In this document: one piece after another, positions 35,130 to 45,421 of the stretch
Layout of the letters: each line of letters begins with the position of its first letter
How positions within the stretch are numbered: the first letter of the stretch is position 1
Assembly (NCBI GenBank): GCA_025200525.1
Contig: CM045762.1
Location: forward strand, 84,473,893 to 84,537,892
From: Camellia lanceoleosa
Lineage: Eukaryota; Streptophyta; Magnoliopsida; Ericales; Theaceae
Direction: 5' to 3'
Length of the DNA stretch: 64,000 nt
The notes under the pieces: model-generated
Told to the model about the DNA's origin: nothing
What the model saw: the letters and a program-made list of their open reading frames with translations, nothing else
The model's database searches: none
Translations under genes and position numbers: made by a program

Positions 35130-35195
35130 TATCTAACACCAATGCCCACTACCGTAATAACAATAACACCAATGCCCACTACCGTAATAACAATA
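35130..35195. repeat. 30-bp tandem duplication
   Basis: Two adjacent identical copies of a unit beginning aacaccaatgcccactaccg. Confidence 0.9.
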
Positions 35196-35199
35196 ACAA

Positions 35200-36690
35200 T
35201 ACGTAACGTACACGCCAACCCAACGACAAAATGATACAATTCTCAATCCTAATCGTTGTATCCTAATCATTGTATTAACAGAATTAGGATTTGGAATAAA
35301 CCTAATATCAAAATTGACAAAATAAAAATAACATTGCTAAAATCAAATAAACGACAAACAAAGTAATCTACATCCATTAATATCGAGAATCCACAATATT
35401 CCCATCTTGTCTCTTTTGTGTTGATCATGATGACGAGAAAATAAAAAATGACTAGCAAACTTTTTGAGCACAGACATAATTTCCACATCCCCGAATCCTT
35501 AATTTACGCAAATTACCCATAACATTTGAGACAACACAATAACATCTACAAAAACATCATTACCAATCAAATATAACTTATCAATGCAAAAAATAAAAGA
35601 CATAACTAAATGGTTCAAAAATTTCTAATTTAAGATCTATTGGTGCATTCCTTTAATTTTAACTATTAATACTTGAAATTTTCACCACTTATTTATAATT
35701 AATTTTAAAATTGTACAACGCATGAAATTTTCACCAAAAATAAGGTACATATAATTTGATCAAAATTTTAACTGAAAGAGTAATGTTCATTTTTTGAATA
35801 ACTTACTGTTTAATTTTTATTTTTTCAAAAATTTGATTTATTTTCATTTTTAGTTGTATTATAAATATTTAAAAACAACATAATAGTAGAAAAAAAAAAT
35901 TAACTCAAAATAAAAAATATTTTGATCTTACTACAAAATTAAGAAATCATTTTCAAACAATCATTACTTTCTTTATTTCCTTTTCTGATTTCTGTACTTA
36001 ACCGTCACTTACAAATTTGAGTTAAATTGAAAATTCAGTAGATAATGAATGGATTTTTCTTAAGTATGCAACCCACTTACGGTTGCACACCATATGCAAC
36101 CTCACAAAAAATGTAAGTTCAAATGGCCAAAACAACCGTTTTGGCCATTTGAGCCACAAAATTTAAGTTACGAAACATTTTCCAATTAAAAATTCGGTAG
36201 ATAATGAATTTAGCATATTCGAATCCCAAATTTAGCCTAGCTCTTTACGTCATAAAAATAAATAACCACAAAAATCCCATGAATAGGTAAATTTTTAGGT
36301 TTTAAAGGTAAATTTATAGGTTTTTACAGCGTTCATAAAATATAAGTTCTTCAGATTTTTAGCACAAACAAAATGGAGATTATTAGAGAAGAAGTAAACA
36401 TCCAAATGTAGTGCTCTTATTTGGCTCCAATCTCGTGGATATTCAAGAGAAGAAGTTGATGAAAACACAAAATTTATGAGTTTTTTCAGTCCCTACACCC
36501 ACATTTTGTAGAATTTATTTACAAGAGGGTAAGGGAATAGTTAAAACTCAAATATAGAAAATAGTTCTTCAACAACATTTGTTGAATACAATTAAAAAAA
36601 TAGTCAAATCTTTGACTCACCCATTTTCCCATTCAAACCAGTGTTGTAATTTCAAAATTCAATAAAAACACAAATAAAATACTAAAAATA
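35200..36690. other. AT-rich intergenic sequence
   Basis: No gene is visible. One perfect small hairpin, caaatggccaaaac/gttttggccatttg, lies near 36121-36152. Confidence 0.5.
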
Positions 36691-36705
36691 AAAAAAGAGG
36701 AGAAC

Positions 36706-36826
36706 GAGCCTCAGTGAAATCCAGTAAGGTCATATGAAATGTAGCTTCGCCAAGTAGGTTCTCCCTGTCAAGACAGGGGCTTGGCTCCACTACACCTCAA
36801 ACAAGTGGATTATATCATCACTGGCA
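36706..36826 (-). ncRNA. Candidate structured RNA, C/D-like
   Basis: On the minus strand a GTGATGA C box (36821-36815) and a CTGA D box (36714-36711) are enclosed by a short GCC/GGC terminal stem. Between them lie nested pairings TGTAG/CTACA, GCCAAG/CTTGGC and CCCTGTC/GACAGGG. The long internal hairpin is unusual for a C/D snoRNA, and I found no convincing rRNA complementarity. It is the third candidate downstream of the promoter at 37.9 kb. Confidence 0.4.
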
Positions 36827-36994
36827 GTTGAACAAAATTACAAACTACAAATCTAACAAATGATTGTTATGTACAAATAATATTCAAAGCAAATACATGA
36901 TTCGTTTTTTTTTTTTAAAAAAAAAAAAAACACTAATATACGAAGATCTGAAAATTTTATTGATATCAGAATTTTTGATTGCATACAAAATGTA

Positions 36995-37084
36995 AAGGCT
37001 CAGAGTATGTAACAGCTTATCAATCAAGAATTTTCAGAAGCAGAACTGGCATTTTATAGCTGTAGAATAATCTTCACTGCCAAT
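36995..37084 (-). ncRNA. C/D box snoRNA, 25S rRNA guide
   Basis: On the minus strand: terminal GGC/GCC stem, C box GTGAAGA (37077-37071, one mismatch to RTGATGA), a D' CTGA at 37037-37034 and a D box CTGA at 37003-37000. The 13 nt directly before D' are complementary to AAGCAGAACTGGC, a conserved large-subunit rRNA sequence as I recall it. Position relative to the box fits a methylation guide. It would act in the nucleolus with fibrillarin. Confidence 0.65.
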
Positions 37085-37139
37085 AACGAAACCAATAAAT
37101 AAATCCAAAAACAATATAAACATAACTCACAAATTGAAG

Positions 37140-37229
37140 TCGGCTCATATCAAGAAATTCAACCATCGTTTCCGTTTATGCTTCATCGATTACTCTCAGA
37201 AGCGCGGATAAAATATAATCATCGCCGAT
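37140..37229 (-). ncRNA. C/D box snoRNA with two 25S rRNA guides
   Basis: On the minus strand: a TCGGC/GCCGA terminal stem, C box CGATGATT just inside it, D' box CTGA after CCGCGCTT, C' box CGATGAA and an ATGA in the D position (expected CTGA). The guide before D' pairs with AAGCGCGGGTAAA (one G-U) and the guide before D with AAGAAATTCAACC. As I recall 25S/28S rRNA, these two targets lie side by side just before the conserved GGCGGGAGTAAC. Two adjacent targets make chance unlikely. The D box change may weaken function. Confidence 0.75.
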
Positions 37230-37558
37230 AATATACTATAAAAAAAAATACAAAATTTTCTTGCAGCTAATTTTCTCGAGAAAATTGAGTACTATATATA
37301 GCGGATGTTTTTAGAGGCAAAACGATAATAAAGAGTTGAACCCCCACGTTAACACCGCCGAGATCGATCTATGCCCCCATGACTAGACCTTTTTTCATAA
37401 TTTAGAACTGAAAAAAAGCTAAAGGTGTGGCGGGCAAATACAAAGAAAATTAAATTCTATAAAAATTAATGGATGTAGCCGCCAAAATGACACAAATTGA
37501 GCCACGGAAGAGAAAGGTACAAAGGCTAAACTGCAACACTGGAACGGCGAGCATTCTA

Positions 37559-37622
37559 GCACGAGCTTTGGGGCGTTCATCGTCATTAAAATTGATTCAG
37601 AGACGCCCGGGAGAGATCGTGC
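37559..37622 (-). ncRNA. Candidate nested hairpin in the snoRNA transcript
   Basis: Two nested stems, GCACGA/TCGTGC outside and GGGCGT/ACGCCC inside, separate an internal loop from a 26-nt terminal loop. The arrangement recalls an H/ACA hairpin, but I see no clear H or ACA box. It lies between the promoter and the C/D snoRNAs. Confidence 0.3.
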
Positions 37623-37849
37623 AAACCAGAGAGAAAATAACAAGAAACAAACAAGTCTATACAGATAAAAGTATCTATCAACAAAAACAAAATACATGAG
37701 AGAGAGAGGGTAGAGAGATCTTACGGCATGAGAGTTGCAGAGAGAAGTATCAGAACCCTAAGGATTCGAAAACCTAACCCTAGTTAATTGTTTTGGATGG
37801 TGAAGAGAAGCGATTGAGTGAGGCCCCTGTTTTGTTGAGGTTGTGTAGA

Positions 37850-37935
37850 GGGATCGGGGTAAATATATATAGAGAGGGAGGATTTTGTTGAAACCCTAAA
37901 AACCCTAGCTTTCTTGTTTGGCATTTGGGCCGTCC
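37850..37935 (-). promoter_or_regulatory. snoRNA-type Pol II promoter: site II, telo-boxes, TATA
   Basis: Reading the minus strand: GGCCCA (site II, about 37926-37931), then two telo-box copies written on the plus strand as AAACCCTAAA and AACCCTAG (37891-37908), then a TATA box CTATATATATTTA (about 37862-37874). A CACGTG G-box lies near 37951. Site II plus telo-box is the combination known from plant snoRNA and ribosomal protein genes. Two further CCCTAA/CCCTAG motifs lie at 37755-37785. A GTAAG splice donor near 37723 suggests a spliced host transcript. Confidence 0.7.
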
Positions 37936-37979
37936 GTCTTTTCTCTTTAGCACGTGTGAGGTCATACGGGTGTATCAAA

Positions 37980-38271
37980 TGAAATTCTTGCTTTTTCAGT
38001 AATTATCCTTAACATTAAAATGGTTGAGTAATTGTCTTTAAAATTAAAACGGTAAATTACACTGACATAAATATATTAGACTTCCTTAAAATTTTAATTT
38101 ATATAATATATTTTTATTTAATTAAAAATTTGTTAGTCATATAAATTTATAAAAATTATGTTATCATATTCTTTTATATCATTTAAAACGTTTTATCTTG
38201 TGTATATTTCTATTTTCATATCATTTATATAATTTTAGTCTCTTTGACATTACTAAAATAGATGTTAATAT
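37980..38271. other. AT-rich spacer before Tat element 2
   Basis: No gene is seen. The last five bases (AATAT, 38267-38271) are the left target duplication of Tat element 2. Confidence 0.6.
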
Positions 38272-38832
38272 TGACACGGGTAAGCCCATAAAGAATATAA
38301 CCCACCGTTTAGTGTCCAATACATAATTCAAATATTAAAACTTAACGTTGCTAGAGCTCAACATGGCATTAAGAACCAATAACATCTAAACACGTTGCAA
38401 GAGAATGACAAGTCACATAAGCGGACAAAGATCCTGCAAAGTTATTGCACTGCACATCAGCCATTAATGAAGCCCCTTATAGCATTTATTGCGATAACTC
38501 CTCCCCGTCGAGACAGAACGGCCTCACCATGAATAAGGCAAGGTAGAGCATAGACTTTCGGCCATGGCAACAGATCGGAAGGGACAACGAAATGATTACC
38601 AGATGATATAAGCAGACGTCGAATATAAGAAGAAGGTTAAGTTTTTCTATCTCTAATCTATCTCTATATTCTATCACTCTTTCTAACTTGCTTGTCGGAG
38701 GGTTCGCTAGGGGACTCCTCGTTTCCCGTTGGACTCCTGTGCAGGTCTATTCGTGGGCTTGGTATACCGGGCACCGGTTTGGGAAGTGTGGATCAGTCCG
38801 ATCCGTTTCATCTAGAACACGTTGTATCATCA
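38272..38832 (+). repeat. 5' LTR of Tat element 2
   Basis: Runs TGACACGGG..ATCATCA. It has the same length as the 3' LTR, with no net indel. Confidence 0.93.
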
Positions 38833-38853
38833 GTTGGCGTCATTTGTAGGAAA
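38833..38853 (+). promoter_or_regulatory. Primer-binding site of Tat element 2
   Basis: TTGGCGTCATTTGTAGGAA directly follows the LTR. Same position and TTGGCG core as in Tat element 1. Confidence 0.75.
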
Positions 38854-38936
38854 TCCTTTTGTTCCGCACGCCAGTTGTACTCATTGCCGCCAGAGACCCT
38901 TTCCCAATAACCCCTTCCTGCCACCCATCAAGGTAG

Positions 38937-40455
38937 ATGGTCACGACTAGATCTATGGCTTCTCACTACAATGTTGCCGACCACCAAGCCGACCCTCCTA
39001 ATCTAAACAACCCACCACAATATTTCACCTAGCTCACCAACAGCATTAACTGCTTCGCCGAGCAAAACCAAGCCCTGATTAATGCTCTACTCCAAAGAAA
39101 CCTTCCCATGTCTCCTCCACCACCTCCAGATATACCACCCAACCAAGAACGAGCCTCGAGTCATCCCATCCAACAACCCTACCCACCCAACCTGGAAGGC
39201 TTGCAACACCTTCCCCCAGATATGAACCCACCTCTTCGGGTCCCACATCCATCGGTCCAGGCACCCACCCCCGAGGGAGAGACCAGTAGCGTCCAGCCTT
39301 CGCTACATTCCGGTGGTGACAACGTTCCTCTCTGGGATGCAGAACTCCGAGCCATGAAGCTCCAGCTCCAAGGAGTCATGCAGAATATGCAGAATAAACC
39401 ATCTACCACAACTAACTCACCGTTCATTGTTTCCATCAGGGACAAACCCTTACCTCCTAAATTCAAAATGCCTTCACTTGACTCTTTCTACGGCACAACA
39501 GACTCAATCGACCATTTGGAAACTTACAGGACCCTCATGTTCCTCCATACATTCCCTGACAAGATCATGTGTCGTGCCTTCCCTGTAACTCTTAAGGGGT
39601 CGGCGTGGCTCTGGTTTAGTCAACTGCCAGCGAACTCTATCTCCACTTTCCAGCACCTAAGTGACTCTTTTCTCAGCCATTTCATTGGTGCCCAACGCTA
39701 GCAACGTCCGGCAACCCAACTCCTCAATATCGATCAGACCGAGGGGGAGTCGCTGCGCAGCTTTGTCACTTGCTTCAATATCGAGGCCCTACAGGTAGCG
39801 GAAAACAATGACAAGGTCATCCTCACGGCTTTCATGGCTGATCTACGATCATCTGACGTCCTTTTCTTCCTCTCTAAAAACCCCCCCGACCTCCATGGCA
39901 ACCCTACTTTCCAAAGACCAGAAATACATGAATGCCGAAGATTCCTTAGCCGCCCGACAAGATCTTATAACCAAAAACCCGACCCCCAGAGAGAAAATGA
40001 AGGACTCCGAAACTAGAAACACCCAGTACACTCACCAAACACCTCAGTATACTGACCGACCACCACGAGTTGACCGGTCGGCGTCAGCCCAACCGCCCAG
40101 CCGGTTCGAACGATACACACCTCTCAATTCTCCCATGGAACAAGTCCTGAATCAGATCCAACGAGACTATCCCCTAAAATGGCCCCAACCATTACGGTCT
40201 CCTTCCAACCGTCGAGACCAGTCCAAAATACTGTCGCTTTCATCAAGACCACGGCCATAATACGGAGGAGTGTGTTAACCTCAAAGACCAGGTTGAGGGT
40301 TTGATACGTCAGGAACGTCTCAGTCGGTTCACGGCAACTCGTCCTCAGCAAAGGCAAAGAACTGAACCTATCAGAAACGACCGTCGGCGCACTCCTCCTC
40401 GACAACCTGCCCAACCTAACCAAGGTCATAATAGGCCTCCGTAGCACCCCCGGGC
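38937..40455 (+). pseudogene. gag of Tat element 2
   Basis: The ATG at 38937 begins MVTTRSMASHYNV. The N-terminal part is Pro-rich. The capsid-like part has PKFKMPSLDSFYGTTDSIDH and the TLKGSAWLWFSQLP segment. A zinc motif C-x2-H-x4-H-x4-C (CRFHQDHGHNTEEC) is encoded at 40232-40273. Breaks: TAG at 39030-39032, TAG at 39699-39701, a frameshift near the C-run at 39882-39890, and another near 40225 just before the zinc motif. Gag packages element RNA. Confidence 0.88.
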
Positions 40456-41395
40456 ACAAGGCAATCCTGCTCCCCCTGTCGGAGAGATCAGACTTATTGT
40501 TGGAGGGCTCGCTTGTGGAGGACCATCCCGCTCGGCCCAGCGGGCAAAACTTAGAAAAATAAGACAGGGCTCAGATAAAGAAGTTGCCACACTGGACCGC
40601 CCTTCCAAACAGCCCAAGCAGTGGATAGAGTCTATCACCTTTACGGAAGCCGACTGCACGGGCATCCGTTACCCCCATGACGAGCCCCTTGTCATCTCTG
40701 CTTTCCTTTCCAATTACAAAGTCAGACGGATTCTCGTCGACAACGGCAGTTTTTCAAACATCATCTTCCTCAATGCTTTTCGCTAGCTCAAGATTGGGGA
40801 AAAAAGCTTGTCCCCTCTCCAAACCCCACTAGTAGGCTTTACTAGAGATCGGGTGACCTCCATCGGCTTCATCAATCTTTCCATCACAATCGGTGAATAT
40901 CCGCAGCAAACCACAAAGTTGCTTACCTTCCTCGTCGTCAACTATCCCTCTACTTACAACATTATCCTCGGCCGCACCGCCCTGAATGCCTTCCGAGCTG
41001 TGACATCCACTTTCTATCTTGCCGTCAAATTCCCTACCGACCTTGGGGTTGGCACGGTGAGGGGAGAGCAGACCATGGCCAGAGAATGTTACGTGGCTTC
41101 ACTTAAAGAGGTCAAGCTAAATGAGGCTATGATCATTGAAGGACTCGATGTCAGAGACGAAGATGAGATGGTCAGAGGGGAACCGGTGGAAGAGCTTGTC
41201 GAGGTCCCAATCGATCCCACCAACCCGACAAAAACAGCTAAGATTGGCAGCCAACTATCCTCACAAGCCAAGGCCGACCTTACAACCCTCCTGACTGAAC
41301 ACAGAGATGTGTTTGCTTGGATCCACTCTGACATGCCGGGCACTGATCCCTCTTTTATCACTTATCGTCTCAGCATTGAGCCCAATTTCTGACCC
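40456..41395 (+). pseudogene. Aspartic protease of Tat element 2
   Basis: The active-site motif reads VDNGSF (about 40736-40753), where D-x-G-S-S is usual in this clade. The second landmark, NIILGRTALNAF, lies near 40959-40990. A stop near 40784 follows the active site. The frame then runs through a linker and the start of the RT domain (HSDMPGTDPSF) and ends at 41390-41392. Confidence 0.8.
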
Positions 41396-42620
41396 TTTTT
41401 GCCAAAAGCAGCGCATCTTCCACCCAGAACGCAATATCCTAATTGCTTCTGAAGTAAATAAGCTCCTTGAGGCACAGTTCGTCAAAAACATGGACTACCC
41501 CAGATGGCTGTCAAATGTAGTCCTAGTCCGTACAGACAATGGTAAGTGGCGACTCTGTGTCGACTACTCCAATCTCAACCGAGCTTGCCCCAAAGATAGC
41601 TATCTCCTTCCTCGCATAGATCTACTTGTCGATGCCATCGCTGGACATCAAATGCTCAGTTTCATGGATGCCTTCTCTGGGTACAACCAAATTTTGATGC
41701 ACCCGTCCGACCAGGAACACACCTCCTTCATCACCGACCAGGGAACCTACCATTATTGTGTCATGCCATTTGGATTGAAAAATGCCGGAGCCACTTACCA
41801 ACGGTTAGTCAACGCCGTCTTTCATCATCAGATAGGCAGGAACATGGAAGTATATGTCGATGACATGCTAGTCAAGAGCAAACTCTCCACTGATCATTTG
41901 GCCGACCTACGAGAGACCTTCGACACTCTACGAAAGTATCAAATGAAGCTCAATCTGGAGAAATGCGCCTTCGGCGTAGGATTTGGAAAGTTCTTGGGTT
42001 TCATGGTCAGTCAGTGAGGCGTCGAAGCTAACCTCGAAAAGATCAAGGCCTTGATAGAAATGCAGTCACCCAGAACAGTTAGAGAAAGTTCAGAGGCTTA
42101 TTGGCAGAGTCGCCGCCCTCAACCGCTTCATTTCTCGTGCAACGGACAAGTGCCTCCCCTTCTTCAAAGTTCTTCGGCAGACTTTCGAATGGACGACCGA
42201 ATCCGATGAGGCTTTTCAACAGTTGAAGCAGTGCATGGCCAACCCCCCTTACTCTCCTAGGCACTCACGGGCGAGCCTCTTTTTCTCTATCTAGCCGTCT
42301 CGAGCACCGCAGTCAGTGCAACCCTCATTAGGGAGGGCAGTTCAGTATAGCGCCCGGTTTATTACATTAGCCGAGCTCTCAAAGGCGCCAAACAGAACTA
42401 CCCATTGCTAGAAAAAATGTCCTTGGCCTTGGTCACCACTTCAAGACGACTTCGTCTTTACTTCCAAGCCTACTCCATAGTGGTCCTCACTGACCAACCT
42501 TTGAAGAAGATAATGCAACAGCCCAAGCTGTCTGGCAGACTCATGCAATGGTCGGTCAAACTCAACCAATTTGATATCTCCTACCGACCTCAAACGATGA
42601 TCAAAGGTCAGGTTGTTGCC
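41396..42620 (+). pseudogene. Reverse transcriptase and RNase H of Tat element 2
   Basis: RT motifs in order: WLSNVVLVRTDNGKWRLCVD, NLNRACPKDSYLLPRIDLL, FMDAFSGYNQI, MPFGLKNAGATYQRLV and the active site YVDDM at about 41851-41865, all intact. Gypsy RNase H follows (FLYLAVSSTAVSATL near 42280, then NYPLLEKMSLALVT near 42400). Breaks: a frameshift near 41395 against protease, TGA near 42015, a frameshift near 42080-42090 and TAG near 42348. Confidence 0.92.
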
Positions 42621-43200
42621 GATTTCATCCTGGAATTCACTAATCCCACTCCAACCACGGCCCCGCCACCCCCGCAACCCCACACTGAGGCAGAAGACCC
42701 CTATTCTTGGACCCTCAACGTCGACGGATCCTCCTGCAAAGAAGGCAGTGGGGCTGGTCTCATCCTCACCACCCCCGAGGGTGGTTGTTTCAAGTGTGCT
42801 CTCCACTTCTTGTTCGACGCAAACAATAATGAGGTCGAATATGAGGCATTGATAGCAGGTCTCTACCTAGCCAGAGACATTGGTGTCAGCCATATCCGGG
42901 TGTTCAGTGATTCCCAACTTATTGTTGGACAAATTACGGGGGAATTTGAGGCCAAGGAAGACACAATGCGGGCTTACAGGGATATTGCACTCCTCCTTGC
43001 CCGTCTCTTCAATACTTTCCACATCAAGCACTTCCCTCGGGCGGAAAACTCCAAGGCAGATGAGATAGCTCAATTGGCTTCTGCAGACCAGTCCGACCTC
43101 AGCCATGGTGTCCGCCTCGAGTATTTGGCCCACCCTGCCATTTCCCCAAACCAGCAGCAAGTCCACTTTCTCCAAAATGAACCCATCTCATGGGCGGCCG
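42621..43200 (+). pseudogene. Archaeal-type second RNase H of Tat element 2
   Basis: The three catalytic acids are present: Asp in LNVDGSS (about 42720), Glu in NEVEYEALIAG (about 42835) and Asp in VFSDSQLIVG (about 42905). The later FPRAENSKADEIAQLAS motif (about 43035) matches the C-terminal part of the fold. It is an open stretch fused to the preceding RNase H by a Pro/Thr-rich linker (42640-42690). It is the best preserved enzyme domain in the window. Confidence 0.9.
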
Positions 43201-44408
43201 ACATCTTTCTATTTTTGACAAAGGGGGAACTGCCAGACGACAAACAGTTGGCCGCCAAAGTCAAGGCCCGGTCGTCCAACTACATTCTCATCAACGGCCT
43301 CTTGTACATGCGTGGCTTTTCACGCCTATACCTGCGATGCCCCAATCTTGCTCAAGCGACCTACGTGATAAGGGAGGTCCGTGAGGGTATATGTGGTAAT
43401 CATTCGGGTGCCAGGTCACTAGCCTACAAAATACTTCGCACCGGTTACTTCTGGCCTACTCTTAATCAAGATGCCACTGAATTCGTGCTTAAATGTGATA
43501 AGTGTTAACGCTTTGCCAACATCCCTCATGCTCCTCCATCATAACTGATCACACTTTGCAGTCTTTACCCGTTCGTCAAATGGGGAATCGACTTAGTTGG
43601 CCCATTGTCCACCGGCCGAGGCCAAACTAAATTCGCAATCGTTACCATTGATTACTTCACTAAATGGGTGGAGGCGAAACCCCTCGCCACAATCACCAAG
43701 CGGAACACAACCAGATTCATCTAGCAGTCGATCGTGTGCCGATTTGGCATCCCTCAAGCCATCGTCTCTGACAATGGCAAACAATTCGACAATGCCAAGT
43801 TCAGGAAATTCTATGCAGAGCTTTAAATCCAGCCATGCTTCTCTTTCCCAGGTCATCCCCAAGCCAATGGCCAAGTTGAGGTTACCAACCGTTCTCTTCT
43901 GAAGATCATCAAAACTAAGTTGGAAGCTGCTAAGGGACTCTGGGCTGAGGAATTACCAAATATGCTCTGGGCCTACCGCACTACTGCTCGAACCCCCACG
44001 GGGGAGACCTCCTTCCGCTTAACATACGACGCTGAGGCGGTCATCCCAGTGGAAATCGGTCTGCCCACCCCAAAGGTTCTGCATCCGAATCCGGAACTAA
44101 CTAAAGAGCTGCGTCGCACAGACCTGGACCTGATCGAAGAGCTCTGAGAGACCACTACTGTCAGGTGGGCCTCATATCAACAGAAAATGAGAACACACTA
44201 CAACCGCAAAGTCCGACCAAGGGAGTTCTTCGTTGGGGACCTTGTTTTGCGGAAAACAACCCTTGCCACCAAAAATCCGGCTGAGGGCAAGCTGGCAGCC
44301 AAGTGGGAGGGACCTTACGTTGTTAGGCCAGACCTCGTCCGGGTACTTATCGACTTCAGGACATGGAAGGCCGAGACCTCCCTCATCCATGGAATGCGGA
44401 GCACTTGA
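43201..44408 (+). pseudogene. Integrase of Tat element 2
   Basis: H2C2 zinc region: CGNHSGARS (about 43390) and LKCDKC (about 43490). The DDE core keeps all three acids: TIDYFTKW (about 43650), VSDNGKQFD (about 43770) and NGQVEVTN (about 43878). The C-terminal part has GDLVLRK and KWEGPYVV (about 44310). Breaks: TAA at 43506-43508, TAG near 43723, TAA near 43824, TGA near 44145, plus frame changes near 43530-43570 and after 44150. In contrast to Tat element 1 the catalytic triad is conserved, so decay here is by stops and shifts. Confidence 0.9.
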
Positions 44409-44599
44409 AGCGTTCTTTTCAATAAAAGCCCTGTTTTTTGTATTGATCAATTGCTGTATGTCCTTTTTGACAATTTACGCACTTGGACGCTTTTGTCCTT
44501 TTCTCACATGGTGTAAATTTGTGCTCAATAGGCTACACTTTCAATGATAACACTTTTATATCTCAGTTATCGTGTATGGTATTTCAATAACACCCTATT

Positions 44600-44890
44600 T
44601 GCAGGCTTAGCCAGACTGGGTTACTTAAAGCCTCAGCCAGACTGAGCACAAAGGGCTTAGCGAGACTGAGTTACTTAAAGCCTTAGTCAGACTGAGCACG
44701 AAGGGCTCAGGGAGATTGAGTTACTTAAAGCCTCAGCCAGACTGAGCACGAAGGGCTCAGCCAGACTGAGTTACTTAAAGCCTCAGCCAAACTGAGCACG
44801 AAGGGCTCAGCCAAACTAGGTTACTTAAAGCTTCAAATGGCCGAGACTGAAAGAATTACTTAAGCCTCGGCTCAGCCAAACTGAGTTAAT
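44600..44890. repeat. 50-bp tandem array
   Basis: A unit of about 50 bp built from 'agactgagca', 'cgaagggctcag' and 'actgagttacttaaagcc' recurs about five to six times with drift toward the right end. It occupies the same place after integrase as the 58-bp array in Tat element 1. Confidence 0.9.
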
Positions 44891-45421
44891 TATGGCTCAA
44901 GCATTCTTGCAACTTCATGTTTGTAGCATTGTTGCCATACTTAGTCAAATTCCAAGTCCATGCTTTTACGCCTCTTAACATTCTTTACATTTTTTAACTT
45001 TCATCTCCCAACCCAATCCTCCATTTCTCAACACTCTAACCACTTGATTTAATATTTCAAGACTCTCACATTTTAAGACCTTTACACTCTCGCATTCTCT
45101 CAACACTCTCATATTTTAAGACCTTTACATTTCAACGTTTTTATTGTTAACATTCTTTGTGTCATAATTTTCTCACAAGCTAGATTGGCTCCCTACTTCT
45201 CAACTTTCACTAGTATTTATACACAAGCCTTATTTGAATGACCATTCTCATTCTTTTCAAATCTACAAGAGATAAAGACAACGGTATGAAAAACACAACT
45301 TATAATTTTATTTATTCACAAACTTACACATTTCACTACAGAAATTACAAACAAAAAACAATAACAACAACAATAAAACAGCAACAACCAAAATTTTCTT
45401 TACAAATTTTATTCAAACCAA
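44891..45421. other. Non-coding spacer of Tat element 2
   Basis: AT-rich, no gene seen. 'cattttaagacctttaca' occurs twice (about 45070 and 45112). The right part is the likely 3' UTR of the antisense gene. Confidence 0.5.

Noticed and set aside
37723..37740. ATGCC/GTAAG, which could be the tiny first exon of a ribosomal protein gene
   Set aside because: No matching second exon was found downstream on the minus strand. The splice donor may belong to a snoRNA host transcript.
42441..42806. Minus-strand ORF opposite the RNase H region
   Set aside because: It is a mirror frame of a conserved enzyme gene with no domain of its own.
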